Positions 23,851 through 37,280 of a stretch of DNA of 64,000 bases are shown one piece after another. Location of the stretch: NCBI GenBank assembly GCA_001695595.3, contig MBPM02000138.1, positions 53,521 to 117,520 of the forward strand. Direction: 5' to 3'. The notes below the pieces were generated by a model that was given only the letters and a program-made list of their open reading frames with translations, had not been told where the DNA came from and did not search any database. The position numbers and the translations under genes are program-made. Each line of letters starts with the position of its first letter. The first letter of the stretch is position 1. The DNA comes from Plasmopara viticola. Its lineage: Eukaryota; Oomycota; Peronosporomycetes; Peronosporales; Peronosporaceae.

Positions 23851-25619
23851 ACTGTAGCGAGTTCTGCTCCATTTGAAGCGTCGATTCTTCCTACGGCCTC
23901 AAATACGTCAAATCTTGCTTCCTGGACATGCAGGCACGCGTTCCGAGCGTAACTAAGCGAGTTCTTCTTCGTTTGAAATTCCGATTCTTCCTATAGCCTC
24001 AGATATGTTCAATACAGCTTCCTGGACATGCAGCCACGCGTTTTAAGTAGAACTTAGCGATTGCTGCTCCAATAGAAGCGCCGCTTCTTCCTACGGCTCA
24101 GATACGTCAAATCTAGCTTCCTGAGCAAGCACATATGCGTTGCAAGCGTACTGTAGCGAGTTCTGCTCCATTTGAAGCGTCGATTCTTCCTACGGCCTCA
24201 AATACGTCAAATCTTGCTTCCTGGACATGCAGACACGCGTTCCGAGCGTAACTAAGCGAGTTCTTCTTCGTTTGAAGATTCGATTCTTCTTACCACCTCA
24301 GATACGTTCAACACAGCTTCCTGGACATGCAGCCACGCGTTTTAAGTAGAACTTAGCGATTGCTGCTCCAATAGAAGCGCCGCTTCTTCCTACGGCTCAG
24401 ATACGTCAAATCTAGCTTCCTGAGCAAGCACATATGCGTTGCAAGCGTACTGTAGCGAGTTCTGCTCCATTTGAAGCGTCAATTCTTCCTACGGCCTCAA
24501 ATACGTCAAATCTTGCTTGCTGGACATGCAGCCACGCGTTTTAAGTAGAACTTAGCGATTGCTGCTCCAATAGAAGCGCCGCTTCTTCGTACGGCTCAGA
24601 TACGTCAAATCTAGCTTCCTGAGCAAGCACATATGCGTTGCAAGCGTACTGTAGCGAGTTCTGCTCCATTTGAAGCGTCGATTCTTCCTACGGCCTCAAA
24701 TACGTCAAATCTTGCTTCCTGGACATGCAGACACGCGTTCCGAGCGTAACTAAGCGAGTTCTTCTTCGTTTGAAGATTCGATTCTTCTTACAATCTCAGA
24801 TACGTTCAATACAGCTTCCTGGACATGCAGCCACGCGTTTTAAGTAGAACTTAGCGATTGCTGCTCCAATAGAAGCGCCGCTTCTTCCTACGGCTCAGAT
24901 ACGTCAAATCTAGCTTCCTGAGCAAGCACATATGCGTTGCAAGCGTACTGTAGCGAGTTCTGCTCCATTTGAAGCGTCGATTCTTCCTACGGCCTCAAAT
25001 ACGTCAAATCTTGCTTCCTGGACATGCAGGCACGCGTTCCGAGCGTAACTAAGCGAGTTCTTCTTCGTTTGAAATCCGATTCTTCCTATAGCCTCAGATA
25101 TGTTCAATACAGCTTCCAGGACATGCAGCCACGCGTTTTAAGTAGAACTTAACGATTGCTGCTCCAATAGAAGCGCCGCTTCTTCCTACGGCTCAGATAC
25201 GTCAAATCTAGCTTCCTGAGCAAGCACATATGTGTTGCAAGCGTACTGTAGCGAGTTCTGCTCTATTTGAAGCGTCGATTCTTCCTACGGCCTCAAATAC
25301 GTCAATCTTGCTTCTGGACATGCAGCCACGCGATTTAAGTAGAACTTAGCGATTGCTGCTCCAATAGAAGCGCCGCGTCTTCCTACGGCTCAGATACGTC
25401 AAATCTAGCTTCCTGAGCAAGCACATATGCGTTGCAAGCGTACTGATGCGAGTTCTGCTCCATTTGAAGCGTCGATTCTTCCTACGGCCTCAATACGTCA
25501 AATCTTGCTTCCTGGACATGCAGGCACGCGTTCCGAGCGTAACTAAGCGAGTTCTCTTCGTTTGAAGATTCGATTCTTCTTACAACCTCAGATACGTTCA
25601 ATACAGCTTCCTGGACATG

Positions 25620-27720
25620 CAGCCACGCGTTTTAAGTAGAACTTAGCGATTGCTGCTTCAATAGAAGCGCCGATTTTTCCTACGGCTCAGATACGTCAAA
25701 TCTAGCTTCCTGAGCAAGCACATATGCTTTGCAAGCGTACCTGAGCAAATACTGCTCCATTTGAAGTGCCGATTCTTCCTACGGCCTCGGATACGTCAAA
25801 TATAGCTTCCTGGACAAGCAGACACGCGTTCCGAGCGTAACTTAGCGAGTTCTTCTTCGTTTGAAGTTCCGATTCTTCCTATAGCCTCAGATATGTTCAA
25901 TACAGCTTCCAGGACATGCAGCCACGCGTTTTAAGTAGAACTTAGCGATTGCTGCTCCAATAGAAGCGCCGCTTCTTCCTACGATTAAGATACGTCAAAT
26001 CTAGCTTCCTGAGCAAGCACATATGCTTTGCAAGCGTACCTTAGCAAATACTGCTCCATTTGAAGTGCCGATTCTTCCTACGGCCTCAGATACGTCAAAT
26101 ATAGCTTCCTGGACAAGCAGACACGCGTTCCGAGCGTAACTAAGCGAGTTCTTCTTCGTTTGAAGATTCGATTCTTCTTACAACCTCAGATACGTTCAAT
26201 ACAGCTTCCAGGACATGCAGCCACGCGTTTTAAGTAGAACTTAGCGATTGCTGCTCCAATAGAAGCGCCGCTTCTTCCTACGGCTCAGATACGTCAAATC
26301 TAGCTTCCTGAGCAAGCACATATGCTTTGCAAGCGTACCTGAGCAAATACTGCTCCATTTGAAGTGCCGATTCTTCCTACGGCCTCGGATACGTCAAATA
26401 TAGCTTCCTGGACAAGCAGACACGCGTTCCGAGCGTAACTTAGCGAGTTCTTCTTCGTTTGAAGTTCCGATTCTTCTATAGCCTCAGATATGTTCAATAC
26501 AGCTTCCAGGACATGCAGCCACGCGTTTTAAGTAGAACTTAGCGATTGCTGCTCCAATAGAAGCGCCGCTTCTTCCTACGATTAAGATACGTCAAATCTA
26601 GCTTCCTGAGCAAGCACATATGCTTTGCAAGCGTACCTTAGCAAATACTGCTCCATTTGAAGTGCCGATTCTTCCTACGGCCTCAGATACGTCAAATATA
26701 GCTTCCTGGACAAGCAGACACGCGTTCCGAGCGTAACTAAGCGAGTTCTTCTTCGTTTGAAGATTCGATTCTTCTTACAACCTCAGATACGTTCAATACA
26801 GCTTCCAGGACATGCAGCCACGCGTTTTAAGTAGAACTTAGCGATTGCTGCTCCAATAGAAGCGCCGCTTCTTCCTACGGCTCAGATACGTCAAATCTAG
26901 CTTCCTGAGCAAGCACATATGCGTTGCAAGCGTACTGTAGCGAGTTCTGCTCTATTTGAAGCGTCGATTCTTCCTACGGCCTCAAATACGTCAAATCTTG
27001 CTTGCTGGACATGCAGCCACGCGTTTTAAGTAGAACTTAGCGATTGCTGCTCCAATAGAAGCGCCGCGTCTTCCTACGGCTCAGATACGTCAAATCTAGA
27101 TTCCTGAGCAAGCACATATGCGTTGCAAGCGTACTGTAGCGAGTTCTGCTCCATTTGAAGCGTCGATTCTTCCTACGGCCTCAAATACGTCAAATCTTGC
27201 TTCCTGGACATGTAGGTACGCGTTCCGAGCGTAACTAAGCGAGTTCTTCTTCGTTTGAAGATTCGATTCTTCTTACAACCTCAGATACGTTCAATACAGC
27301 TTCCTGGACATGCAGCCACGCGTTTTAAGTAGAACTTAGCGATTGCTGCTTCAATAGAAGCGCCGATTTTTCCTACGGCTCAGATACGTCAAATCTAGCT
27401 TCCTGAGCAAGCCCATATGCTTTGCAAGCGTACCTAAGCAAATACTGCTCCATTTGAAGTGCCGATTCTTCCTACGGCCTCGGATACGTCAAATATAGTT
27501 TCCTGGACAAGCAGACACGCGTTCCGAGCGTAACTAAGCGAGTTCTTCTTCCTTTGAAGTTCCGATTCTTCCTATAGCCTCAGATATTTTCAATACAGCT
27601 TCCAGGACATGCAGCCACGCGTTTTAAGTAGAACTTAGCGATTGCTGCTCCAATAGAAGCGCCGCTTCTTCGTACGGCTCAGATACGTCAAATCTAGCTT
27701 CCTGAGCAAGCACATATGCG
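25620..27720 (+). repeat. Sub-block related to 31.8-33.25 kb
   Basis: The order of variant trimers is shared with 31,790-33,250. The offset is 6,170 bp at the start (TTTAAG at 25,631 and 31,801) and 5,573 bp at the end (TGTAGGTACG at 27,211 and 32,784). The 597-bp difference is two trimers, which are present as an extra tandem copy here (GATTAAG-marked C monomers near 25,985 and 26,582). Confidence 0.7.
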
Positions 27721-30700
27721 TTGCAAGCGTACTGTAGCGAGTTCTGCTCCATTTGAAGCGTCGATTCTTCCTACGGCCTCAAATACGTCAAATCTTGCTT
27801 CCTGGACATGCAGGCACGCGTTCCGAGCGTAACTAAGCGAGTTCTTCTTCGTTTGAAATTCCGATTCTTCCTATAGCCTCAGATATGTTCAATACAGCTT
27901 CCAGGACATGCAGCCACGCGTTTTAAGTAGAACTTAACGATTGCTGCTCCAATAGAAGCGCCGCTTCTTCCTACGGCTCAGATACGTCAAATCTAGCTTC
28001 CTGAGCAAGCACATATGTGTTGCAAGCGTACTGTAGCGAGTTCTGCTCTATTTGAAGCGTCGATTCTTCCTACGGCCTCAAATACGTCAAATCTTGCTTG
28101 CTGGACATGCAGCCACGCGATTTAAGTAGAACTTAGCGATTGCTGCTCCAATAGAAGCGCCGCGTCTTCCTACGGCTCAGATACGTCAAATCTAGCTTCC
28201 TGAGCAAGCACATATGCGTTGCAAGCGTACTGATGCGAGTTCTGCTCCATTTGAAGCGTCGATTCTTCCTACGGCCTCAAATACGTCAAATCTTGCTTGC
28301 TGGACATGCAGCCACGCGTTTTAAGTAGAACTTAGCGATTGCTGCTCCAATAGAAGCGCCGCGTCTTCGTACGGCTCAGATACGTCAAATCTAGCTTCCT
28401 GAGCAAGCACATATGCGTTGCAAGCGTACTGTAGCGAGTTCTGCTCCATTTGAAGCGTCGATTCTTCCTACGGCCTCAAATACGTCAAATCTTGCTTCCT
28501 GGACATGCAGACACGCGTTCCGAGCGTAACTAAGCGAGTTCTTCTTCGTTTGAAGATTCGATTCTTCTTACAATCTCAGATACGTTCAATACAGCTTCCT
28601 GGACATGCAGCCACGCGTTTTAAGTAGAACTTAGCGATTGCTGCTCCAATAGAAGCGCCGCTTCTTCCTACGGCTCAGATACGTCAAATCTAGCTTCCTG
28701 AGCAAGCACATATGCGTTGCAAGCGTACTGTAGCGAGTTCTGCTCCATTTGAAGCGTCGATTCTTTTTACGGCCTCAAATACGTCAAATCTTGCTTCCTG
28801 GACATGCAGGCACGCGTTCCGAGCGTAACTAAGCGAGTTCTTCTTCGTTTGAAATTCCGATTCTTCCTATAGCCTCAGATATGTTCAATACAGCTTCCAG
28901 GACATGCAGCCACGCGTTTTAAGTAGAACTTAACGATTGCTGCTCCAATAGAAGCGCCGCTTCTTCCTACGGCTCAGATACGTCAAATCTAGCTTCCTGA
29001 GCAAGCACATATGTTGCAAGCGTACTGTAGCGAGTTCTGCTCTATTTGAAGCGTCGATTCTTCCTACGGCCTCAAATACGTCAAATCTTGCTTGCTGGAC
29101 ATGCAGCCACGCGATTTAAGTAGAACTTAGCGATTGCTGCTCCAATAGAAGCGCCGCGTCTTTTTACGGCTCAGATACGTCAAATCTAGCTTCCTGAGCA
29201 AGCACATATGCGTTGCAAGCGTACTGATGCGAGTTCTGCTCCATTTGAAGCGTCGATTCTTCCTACGGCCTCAAATACGTCAAATCTTGCTTGCTGGACA
29301 TGCAGCCACGCGTTTTAAGTAGAACTTAACGATTGCTGCTCCAATAGAAGCGCCGCTTCTTCCTACGGCTCAGATACGTCAAATCTAGCTTCCTGAGCAA
29401 GCACATATGTGTTGCAAGCGTACTGTAGCGAGTTCTGCTCTATTTGAAGCGTCGATTCTTCCTACGGCCTCAAATACGTCAAATCTTGCTTGCTGGACAT
29501 GCAGCCACGCGATTTAAGTAGAACTTAGCGATTGCTGCTCCAATAGAAGCGCCGCGTCTTCCTACGGCTCAGATACGTCAAATCTAGCTTCCTGAGCAAG
29601 CCCATATGCTTTGCAAGCGTACCTAAGCAAATACTGCTCCATTTGAAGTGCCGATTCTTCCTACGGCCTCGGATACGTCAAATATAGTTCCTGGACAAGC
29701 AGACACGCGTTCCGAGCGTAACTAAGCGAGTTCTTCTTCCTTTGAAGTTCCGATTCTTCCTATAGCCTCAGATATTTTCAATACAGCTTCCAGGACATGC
29801 AGCCACGCGTTTTAAGTAGAACTTAGCGATTGCTGCTCCAATAGAAGCGCCGCTTCTTCGTACGGCTCAGATACGTCAAATCTAGCTTCCTGAGCAAGCA
29901 CATATGCGTTGCAAGCGTACTGTAGCGAGTTCTGCTCCATTTGAAGCGTCGATTCTTCCTACGGCCTCAAATACGTCAAATCTTGCTTGCTGGACATGCA
30001 GGCACGCGTTCCGAGCGTAACTAAGCGAGTTCTTCTTCGTTTGAAGATTCAATTCTTCTTACAACCTCAGATACGTTCTATACAGCTTCCTGGACATGCA
30101 ACCACGCGTTTTAAGTAGAACTTAGCGATTGCTGCTCCAATAGAAGCGCCGCTTCTTCCTACGGTTAAGATACGTCAAATCTAGCTTCCTAAGCAAGCAC
30201 ATATGCTTTGCAAGCGTACCTTAGCAAATACTGCTCCATTTGATGTGCCGATTCTTCCTACGGCCTCAGATATGTCAAATATAGCTTCCTGGACAAGCAG
30301 ACACGCGTTCCGAGCGTAACTAAGCGAGTTCTTTTCGTTTGAAGTTCCGATTCTTCCTATAGCCTCAGATATGTTCAATACAGCTTCCAGGACATGCAGC
30401 CACGCGTTTTAAGTAGAACTTAGCGATTGCTGCTCCAATAGTAGCGCCGATTATTCCTACGGTTAAGATACGTCAAATCTAGCTTCCTGAGCAAGCACAT
30501 ATGCTTTGCAAGCGTACCTTAGCAAATACTGCTCCATTTGAAGTGCCGATTCTTCCTACGGCCTCAGATACGTCAAATATAGCTTCCTGGACAAGCAGAC
30601 ACGCGTTCCGAGCGTAACTAAGCGAATTCTTCTTCGTTTGAAGTTCCGATTCTTCCTATAGCCTCAGATATGTTCAATACAGCTTCCAGGACATGCAGCC

Positions 30701-31789
30701 ACGCGTTTTAAGTAGAACTTAGCGATTGCTGCTCCAATAGAAGCGCCGCTTCTTCGTACGGCTCAGATACGTCAAATCTAGCTTCCTGAGCAAGCACATA
30801 TGCGTTGCAAGCGTACTGTAGCGAGTTCTGCTCCATTTGAAGCGTCGATTCTTCCTACGGCCTCAAATACGTCAAATCTTGCTTCCTGGACATGCAGGCA
30901 CGCGTTCCGAGCGTAACTAAGCGAGTTCTTCTTCGTTTGAAGATTCGATTCTTCTTACAATCTCAGATACGTTCAATACAGCTTCCTGGACATGCAGCCA
31001 CGCGTTTTAAGTAGAACTTAGCAATTGCCTCTTCAATAGAAGCGCCGATTTTTCCTACGGCTCAGATACGTCAAATCTAGCTTCCTGAGCAAGCACATAT
31101 GCTTTGCAAGCGTACCTTAGCAAATACTGCTCCATTTGAAGTGCCGATTCTTCCTACGGCCTCAGATACGTCAAATATAGCTTCCTGGACAAGCAGACAC
31201 GCGTTCCGAGCGTAACTTAGCGAGTTCTTCTTCGTTTGAAATTCCGATTCTTCCTATAGCCTCAGATATGTTCAATACAGCTTCCAGGACATGCAGCCAC
31301 GCGTTTTAAGTAGAACTTAACGATTGCTGCTCCAATAGAAGCGCCGCTTCTTCCTACGGCTCAGATACGTCAAATCTAGCTTCCTGAGCAAGCACATATG
31401 TGTTGCAAGCGTACTGTAGCGAGTTCTGCTCTATTTGAAGCGTCGATTCTTCCTACGGCCTCAAATACGTCAAATCTTGCTTGCTGGACATGCAGCCACG
31501 CGATTTAAGTAGAACTTAGCGATTGCTGCTCCAATAGAAGCGCCGCGTCTTCCTACGGCTCAGATACGTCAAATCTAGCTTCCTGAGCAAGCACATATGC
31601 GTTGCAAGCGTACTGAGCGAGTTCTGCTCCATTTGAAGCGTCGATTCTTCCTACGGCCTCAAATACGTCAAATCTTGCTTCCTGGACATGCAGACACGCG
31701 TTCCGAGCGTAACTAAGCGAGTTCTCTTCGTTTGAAGATTCGATTCTTCTTACAACCTCAGATACGTTCAATACAGCTTCCTGGACATG

Positions 31790-33250
31790 CAGCCACGCGT
31801 TTTAAGTAGAACTTAGCGATTGCTGCTTCAATAGAAGCGCCGATTTTTCCTACGGCTCAGATACGTCAAATCTAGCTTCCTGAGCAAGCACATATGCTTT
31901 GCAAGCGTACCTGAGCAAATACTGCTCCATTTGAAGTGCCGATTCTTCCTACGGCCTCGGATACGTCAAATATAGCTTCCTGGACAAGCAGACACGCGTT
32001 CCGAGCGTAACTTAGCGAGTTCTTCTTCGTTTGAAGTTCCGATTCTTCCTATAGCCTCAGATATGTTCAATACAGCTTCCAGGACATGCAGCCACGCGTT
32101 TTAAGTAGAACTTAGCGATTGCTGCTCCAATAGAAGCGCCGCTTCTTCCTACGGCTCAGATACGTCAAATCTAGCTTCCTGAGCAAGCACATATGCTTTG
32201 CAAGCGTACCTTAGCAAATACTGCTCCATTTGAAGTGCCGATTCTTCCTACGGCCTCAGATACGTCAAATATAGCTTCCTGGACAAGCAGACACGCGTTC
32301 CGAGCGTAACTAAGCGAGTTCTTCTTCGTTTGAAGATTCGATTCTTCTTACAACCTCAGATACGTTCAATACAGCTTCCAGGACATGCAGCCACGCGTTT
32401 TAAGTAGAACTTAGCGATTGCTGCTCCAATAGAAGCGCCGCTTCTTCCTACGGCTCAGATACGTCAAATCTAGCTTCCTGAGCAAGCACATATGCGTTGC
32501 AAGCGTACTGTAGCGAGTTCTGCTCTATTTGAAGCGTCGATTCTTCCTACGGCCTCAAATACGTCAAATCTTGCTTGCTGGACATGCAGCCACGCGTTTT
32601 AAGTAGAACTTAGCGATTGCTGCTCCAATAGAAGCGCCGCGTCTTCCTACGGCTCAGATACGTCAAATCTAGATTCCTGAGCAAGCACATATGCGTTGCA
32701 AGCGTACTGTAGCGAGTTCTGCTCCATTTGAAGCGTCGATTCTTCCTACGGCCTCAAATACGTCAAATCTTGCTTCCTGGACATGTAGGTACGCGTTCCG
32801 AGCGTAACTAAGCGAGTTCTTCTTCGTTTGAAGATTCGATTCTTCTTACAACCTCAGCGTTCACATGCAGCCACGCGTTTTAAGTAGAACTTAGCGATTG
32901 CTGCTTCAATAGAAGCGCCGATTTTTCCTACGGCTCAGATACGTCAAATCTAGCTTCCTGAGCAAGCCCATATGCTTTGCAAGCGTACCTAGCAAATACT
33001 GCTCCATTTGAAGTGCCGATTCTTCCTACGGCCTCGGATACGTCAAATATAGTTTCCTGGACAAGCAGACACGCGTTCCGAGCGTAACTAAGCGAGTTCT
33101 TCTTCGTTTGAAGTTCCGATTCTTCCTATAGCCTCAGATATTTTCAATACAGCTTCCAGGACATGCAGCCACGCGTTTTAAGTAGAACTTAGCGATTGCT
33201 GCTCCAATAGAAGCGCCGCTTCTTCGTACGGCTCAGATACGTCAAATCTA
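31790..33250 (+). repeat. Sub-block related to 25.6-27.7 kb
   Basis: Lacks the two extra trimers present in the left relative. After about 33,250 the sequence instead follows the variant order seen near 29.95-30.4 kb (GATTCAATTC, then ACGTTCTATACAGC, then ATGCAACCACG), so the stretch 31.8-33.8 kb is a mosaic of at least two earlier segments. Confidence 0.65.
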
Positions 33251-36200
33251 GCTTCCTGAGCAAGCACATATGCGTTGCAAGCGTACTGTAGCGAGTTCTG
33301 CTCCATTTGAAGCGTCGATTCTTCCTACGGCCTCAAATACGTCAAATCTTGCTTGCTGGACATGCAGGCACGCGTTCCGAGCGTAACTAAGCGAGTTCTT
33401 CTTCGTTTGAAGATTCAATTCTTCTTACAACCTCAGATACGTTCTATACAGCTTCCTGGACATGCAACCACGCGTTTTAAGTAGAACTTAGCGATTGCTG
33501 CTCCAATAGAAGCGCCGCTTCTTCCTACGGTTAAGATACGTCAAATCTAGCTTCCTAAGCAAGCACATATGCTTTGCAAGCGTACCTTAGCAAATACTGC
33601 TCCATTTGATGTGCCGATTCTTCCTACGGCCTCAGATATGTCAAATATAGCTTCCTGGACAAGCAGACACGCGTTCCGAGCGTAACTTAGCGAGTTCTTT
33701 TTCGTTTGAAGTTCCGATTCTTCCTATAGCCTCAGATATGTTCAATACAGCTTCCAGGACATGCAGCCACGCGTTTTAAGTAGAACTTAGCGATTGCTGC
33801 TCCAATAGAAGCGCCGCTTCTTCGTACGGCTCAGATACGTCAAATCTAGCTTCCTAAGCAAGCACATATGCTTTGCAAGCGTACCTTAGCAAATACTGCT
33901 CCATTTGATGTGCCGATTCTTCCTACGGCCTCAGATACGTCAAATATAGCTTCCTGGACAAGCAGACACGCGTTCCGAGCGTAACTAGCGAGTTCTTTTT
34001 CGTTTGAAGTTCCGATTCTTCCTATAGCCTCAGATATGTTCAATACAGCTTCCAGGACATGCAGCCACGCGTTTTAAGTAGAACTTAGCGATTGCTGCTC
34101 CAATAGAAGCGCCGCTTCTTCGTACGGCTCAGATACGTCAAATCTAGCTTCCTGAGCAAGCACATATGCGTTGCAAGCGTACTGTAGCGAGTTCTGCTCC
34201 ATTTGAAGCGTCGATTCTTCCTACGGCCTCAAATACGTCAAATCTTGCTTGCTGGACATGCAGGCACGCGTTCCGAGCGTAACTAAGCGAGTTCTTCTTC
34301 GTTTGAAGATTCAATTCTTCTTACAACCTCAGATACGTTCAATACAGCTTCCTGGACATGCAGCCACGCGTTTTGAGTAGAACTTAGCGATTGCTGCTCC
34401 AATAGAAGCGCCGCTTCTTCCTACGGTTAAGATACGTCAAATCTAGCTTCCTAAGCAAGCACATATGCTTTGCAAGCGTACCTTAGCAAATACTGCTCCA
34501 TTTGATGTGCCGATTCTTCCTACGGCCTCAGATACGTCAAATATAGCTTCCTGGACAAGCAGACACGCGTTCCGAGCGTAACTAAGCGAGTTCTTTTTCG
34601 TTTGAAGTTCCGATTCTTCCTATAGCCTCAGATATGTTCAATACAGCTTCCAGGACATGCGGCCACGCGTTTTAAGTAGAACTTAGCGATTGCTGCTTCA
34701 ATAGAAGCGCCGCTTCTTCCTACGGCTCAGATACGTCAAATCTAGCTTCCTCAGCAAGCACATATGCTTTGCAAGCGTACCTTAGCGAGTTCTGCTCCAT
34801 TTGAAGCGTCGATTCTTCCTACGGCCTCAAATACGTCAAATCTTGCTTCCTGGACATGCAGACACGCGTTCCGAGCGTAACTAAGCGAGTTCTTCTTCGT
34901 TTGAAGTTCCGATTCTTCCTATAGCCTCAGATATGTTCAATACAGCTTCCAGGTAATGCAGCCACGCGTTTTAAGTAGAACTTAGCGATTGCTGCTCCAA
35001 TAGAAGCGCCGCTTCTTCCTACGGCTCAGATACGTCAAATCTAGCTTCCTGAGCAAGCACATATGCGTTGCAAGCGTACTGTAGCGAGTTCTGCTCTATT
35101 TGAAGCGTCGATTCTTCCTACGGCCTCAAATACGTCAAATCTTGCTTGCTGGACATGCAGCCACGCGTTTTAAGTGGAACTTAGCGATTGCTGCTCCAAT
35201 AGAAGCGCCGCTTCTTCGTACGGCTCAGATACGTCAAATCTAGCTTCCTGAGCAAGCACATATGCGTTGCAAGCGTACTGTAGCGAGTTCTGCTCCATTT
35301 GAAGCGTCGATTCTTCCTACGGCCTCAAATACGTCAAATCTTGCTTCCTGGACATGCAGGCACGCGTTCCGAGCGTAACTAAGCGAGTTCTTCTTCGTTT
35401 GAAGATTCGATTCTTCTTACAACCTCAGATACGTTCAATACAGCTTCCTGGACATGCAGCCACGCGTTTTAAGTAGAACTTAGCGATTGCTGCTTCAATA
35501 GAAGCGCCGATTTTTCCTACGGCTCAGATACGTCAAATCTAGCTTCCTGAGCAAGCACATATGCTTTGCAAGCGTACCTTAGCAAATACTGCTCCATTTG
35601 AAGTGCCGATTCTTCCTACGGCCTCAGATACGTCAAATATAGCTTCCTGGACAAGCAGACACGCGTTCCGAGCGTAACTAGCGAGTTCTTCTTCGTTTGA
35701 AGTTCCGATTCTTTCTATAGCCTCAGATATGTTCAATACAGCTTCCAGGACATGCAGCCACGCGTTTTAAGTAGAACTTAGCGATTGCTGCTCCAATAGA
35801 AGCGCCGCTTCTTCCTACGGTTAAGATACGTCAAATCTAGCTTCCTGAGCAAGCACATATGCTTTGCAAGCGTACCTTAGCAAATACTGCTCCATTTGAA
35901 GTGCCGATTCTTCCTACGGCCTCAGATACGTCAAATATAGCTTCCTGGACAAGCAGACACGCGTTCCGAGCGTAACTAAGCGAGTTCTTCTTCGTTTGAA
36001 GATTCGATTCTTCTTACAACCTCAGATACGTTCAATACAGCTTCCTGGACATGCAGCCACGCGTTTTAAGTAGAACTGAGCGATTGCTGCTTCAATAGAA
36101 GCGCCGCTTCTTCCTACGGCTCAGATACGTCAAATCTAGCTTCCTGAGCAAGCACATATGCTTTGCAAGCGTACCTTAGCGAGTTCTGCTCCATTTGAAG

Positions 36201-37177
36201 CGTCGATTCTTCCTACGGCCTCAAATACGTCAAATCTTGCTTCCTGGACATGCAGATACGCGTTCCGAGCGTAACTAAGCGAGTTCTTCTTCGTTTGAAG
36301 TTCCGATTCTTCTATAGCCTCAGATATGTTCAATACAGCTTCCAGGACATGCAGCCACGCGTTTTAAGTAGAACTTAGCGATTGCTGCTCCAATAGAAGG
36401 GCCGCTTCTTCCTACGGCTCAGATACGTCAAATCTAGCTTCCTGAGCAAGAACATATGCGTTGCAAGCGTACTGTAGCGAGTTCTGCTCCATTTGAAGCG
36501 TCGATTCTTCCTACGGCCTCAAATACGTCAAATCTTGCTTCCTGGACATGCAGGCACGCGTTCCGAGCGTAACTAAGCGAATTCTTCTTCGTTTGAAGAT
36601 TCGATTCTTCTTACAACCTCAGACACGTTCAATACAGCTTCCTGGACATGCAGCCACGCGTTTTAAGTAGAACTTAGCGATTGCTGCTTCAATAGATGCG
36701 CCGATTTTTCCTACGGCTCAGATACGTCAAATCTAGCTTCCTGAGCAAGCACATATGCTTTGCAAGCGTACCTTAGCAAATACTGCTCCATTTGAAGTGC
36801 CGATTCTTCCTACGGCATCAAATACGTCAAATATAGCTTCCTGGACAAGCAGACACGCGTTCCGAGCGTAACTAGCGAGTTCTTCTTCGTTTGAAGTTCC
36901 GATTCTTCCTATAGTCTCAGATATGTTCAATACAGCTTCCAGGTAATGCAGCCACGCGTTTTAAGTAGAACTTAGCGATTGCTGCTCCAATAGAAGTGCC
37001 GCTTCTTCCTACGGCTCAGATACGTCAAATCTCGCTTCCTGAGCAAGCACATATGCTTTGCAAGCGTACCTTAGCAAATACTGCTCCATTTGAAGTGCCG
37101 ATTCTTCCTACGGCCTCAGATACGTCAAATATAGCTTCCTGACAAGCAGACACGCGTTCCGAGCGTAACTAAGCGAG

Positions 37178-37280
37178 TACATGCAGGCACTTAATCTAAG
37201 CGAGTTCTTCGTCGTTTGCTTCTTCACGACCTAGATATGTTCAATACAGCTTCCAGCATTTTTAAGTAGACTTCTGCTAA
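37178..37280 (+). repeat. Irregular partial monomer in super-repeat copy 1
   Basis: After TAACTAAGCGAG the sequence runs TACATGCAGGCACTTAATC, then resumes TCTAAGCGAGTTCTTCGTCG, and the next C monomer is shortened (CTTCCAGCATTTTTAAG). It lies at the same place in the 7-kb unit as the insertions at 44,337 and 51,979, but its content is damaged. Confidence 0.65.

Larger units (their letters stand above)
21080..31250 (+). repeat. Large block, left copy (matches 53.7-63.4 kb)
   Basis: Rare variants occur here and about 32.6 kb to the right: CTAGGACATG at 21,531, CCACGCTTTTTAAG at 23,531, TGTAGGTACG at 27,211, CGTCTTTTTACGG at 29,157 and GCAATTGCCTCTTC at 31,021. Their order is the same in both places. 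The left edge near 21,080 is set by a change from CTGATGCGAG here to CCTTAGCGAG in the other copy. Confidence 0.82.

Noticed and set aside
36136..36333. Recurrent ~65-codon minus-strand open frames (also at 24,910, 26,300, 35,539, 36,733, 37,620 and 47,485 among others), each starting MNISE
   Set aside because: They repeat because the satellite repeats. Each spans about two monomers and stops at the TAG within CTAGC of monomer A. Different monomers read in different frames, and no domain or upstream signal is seen. Unlikely to be genes.
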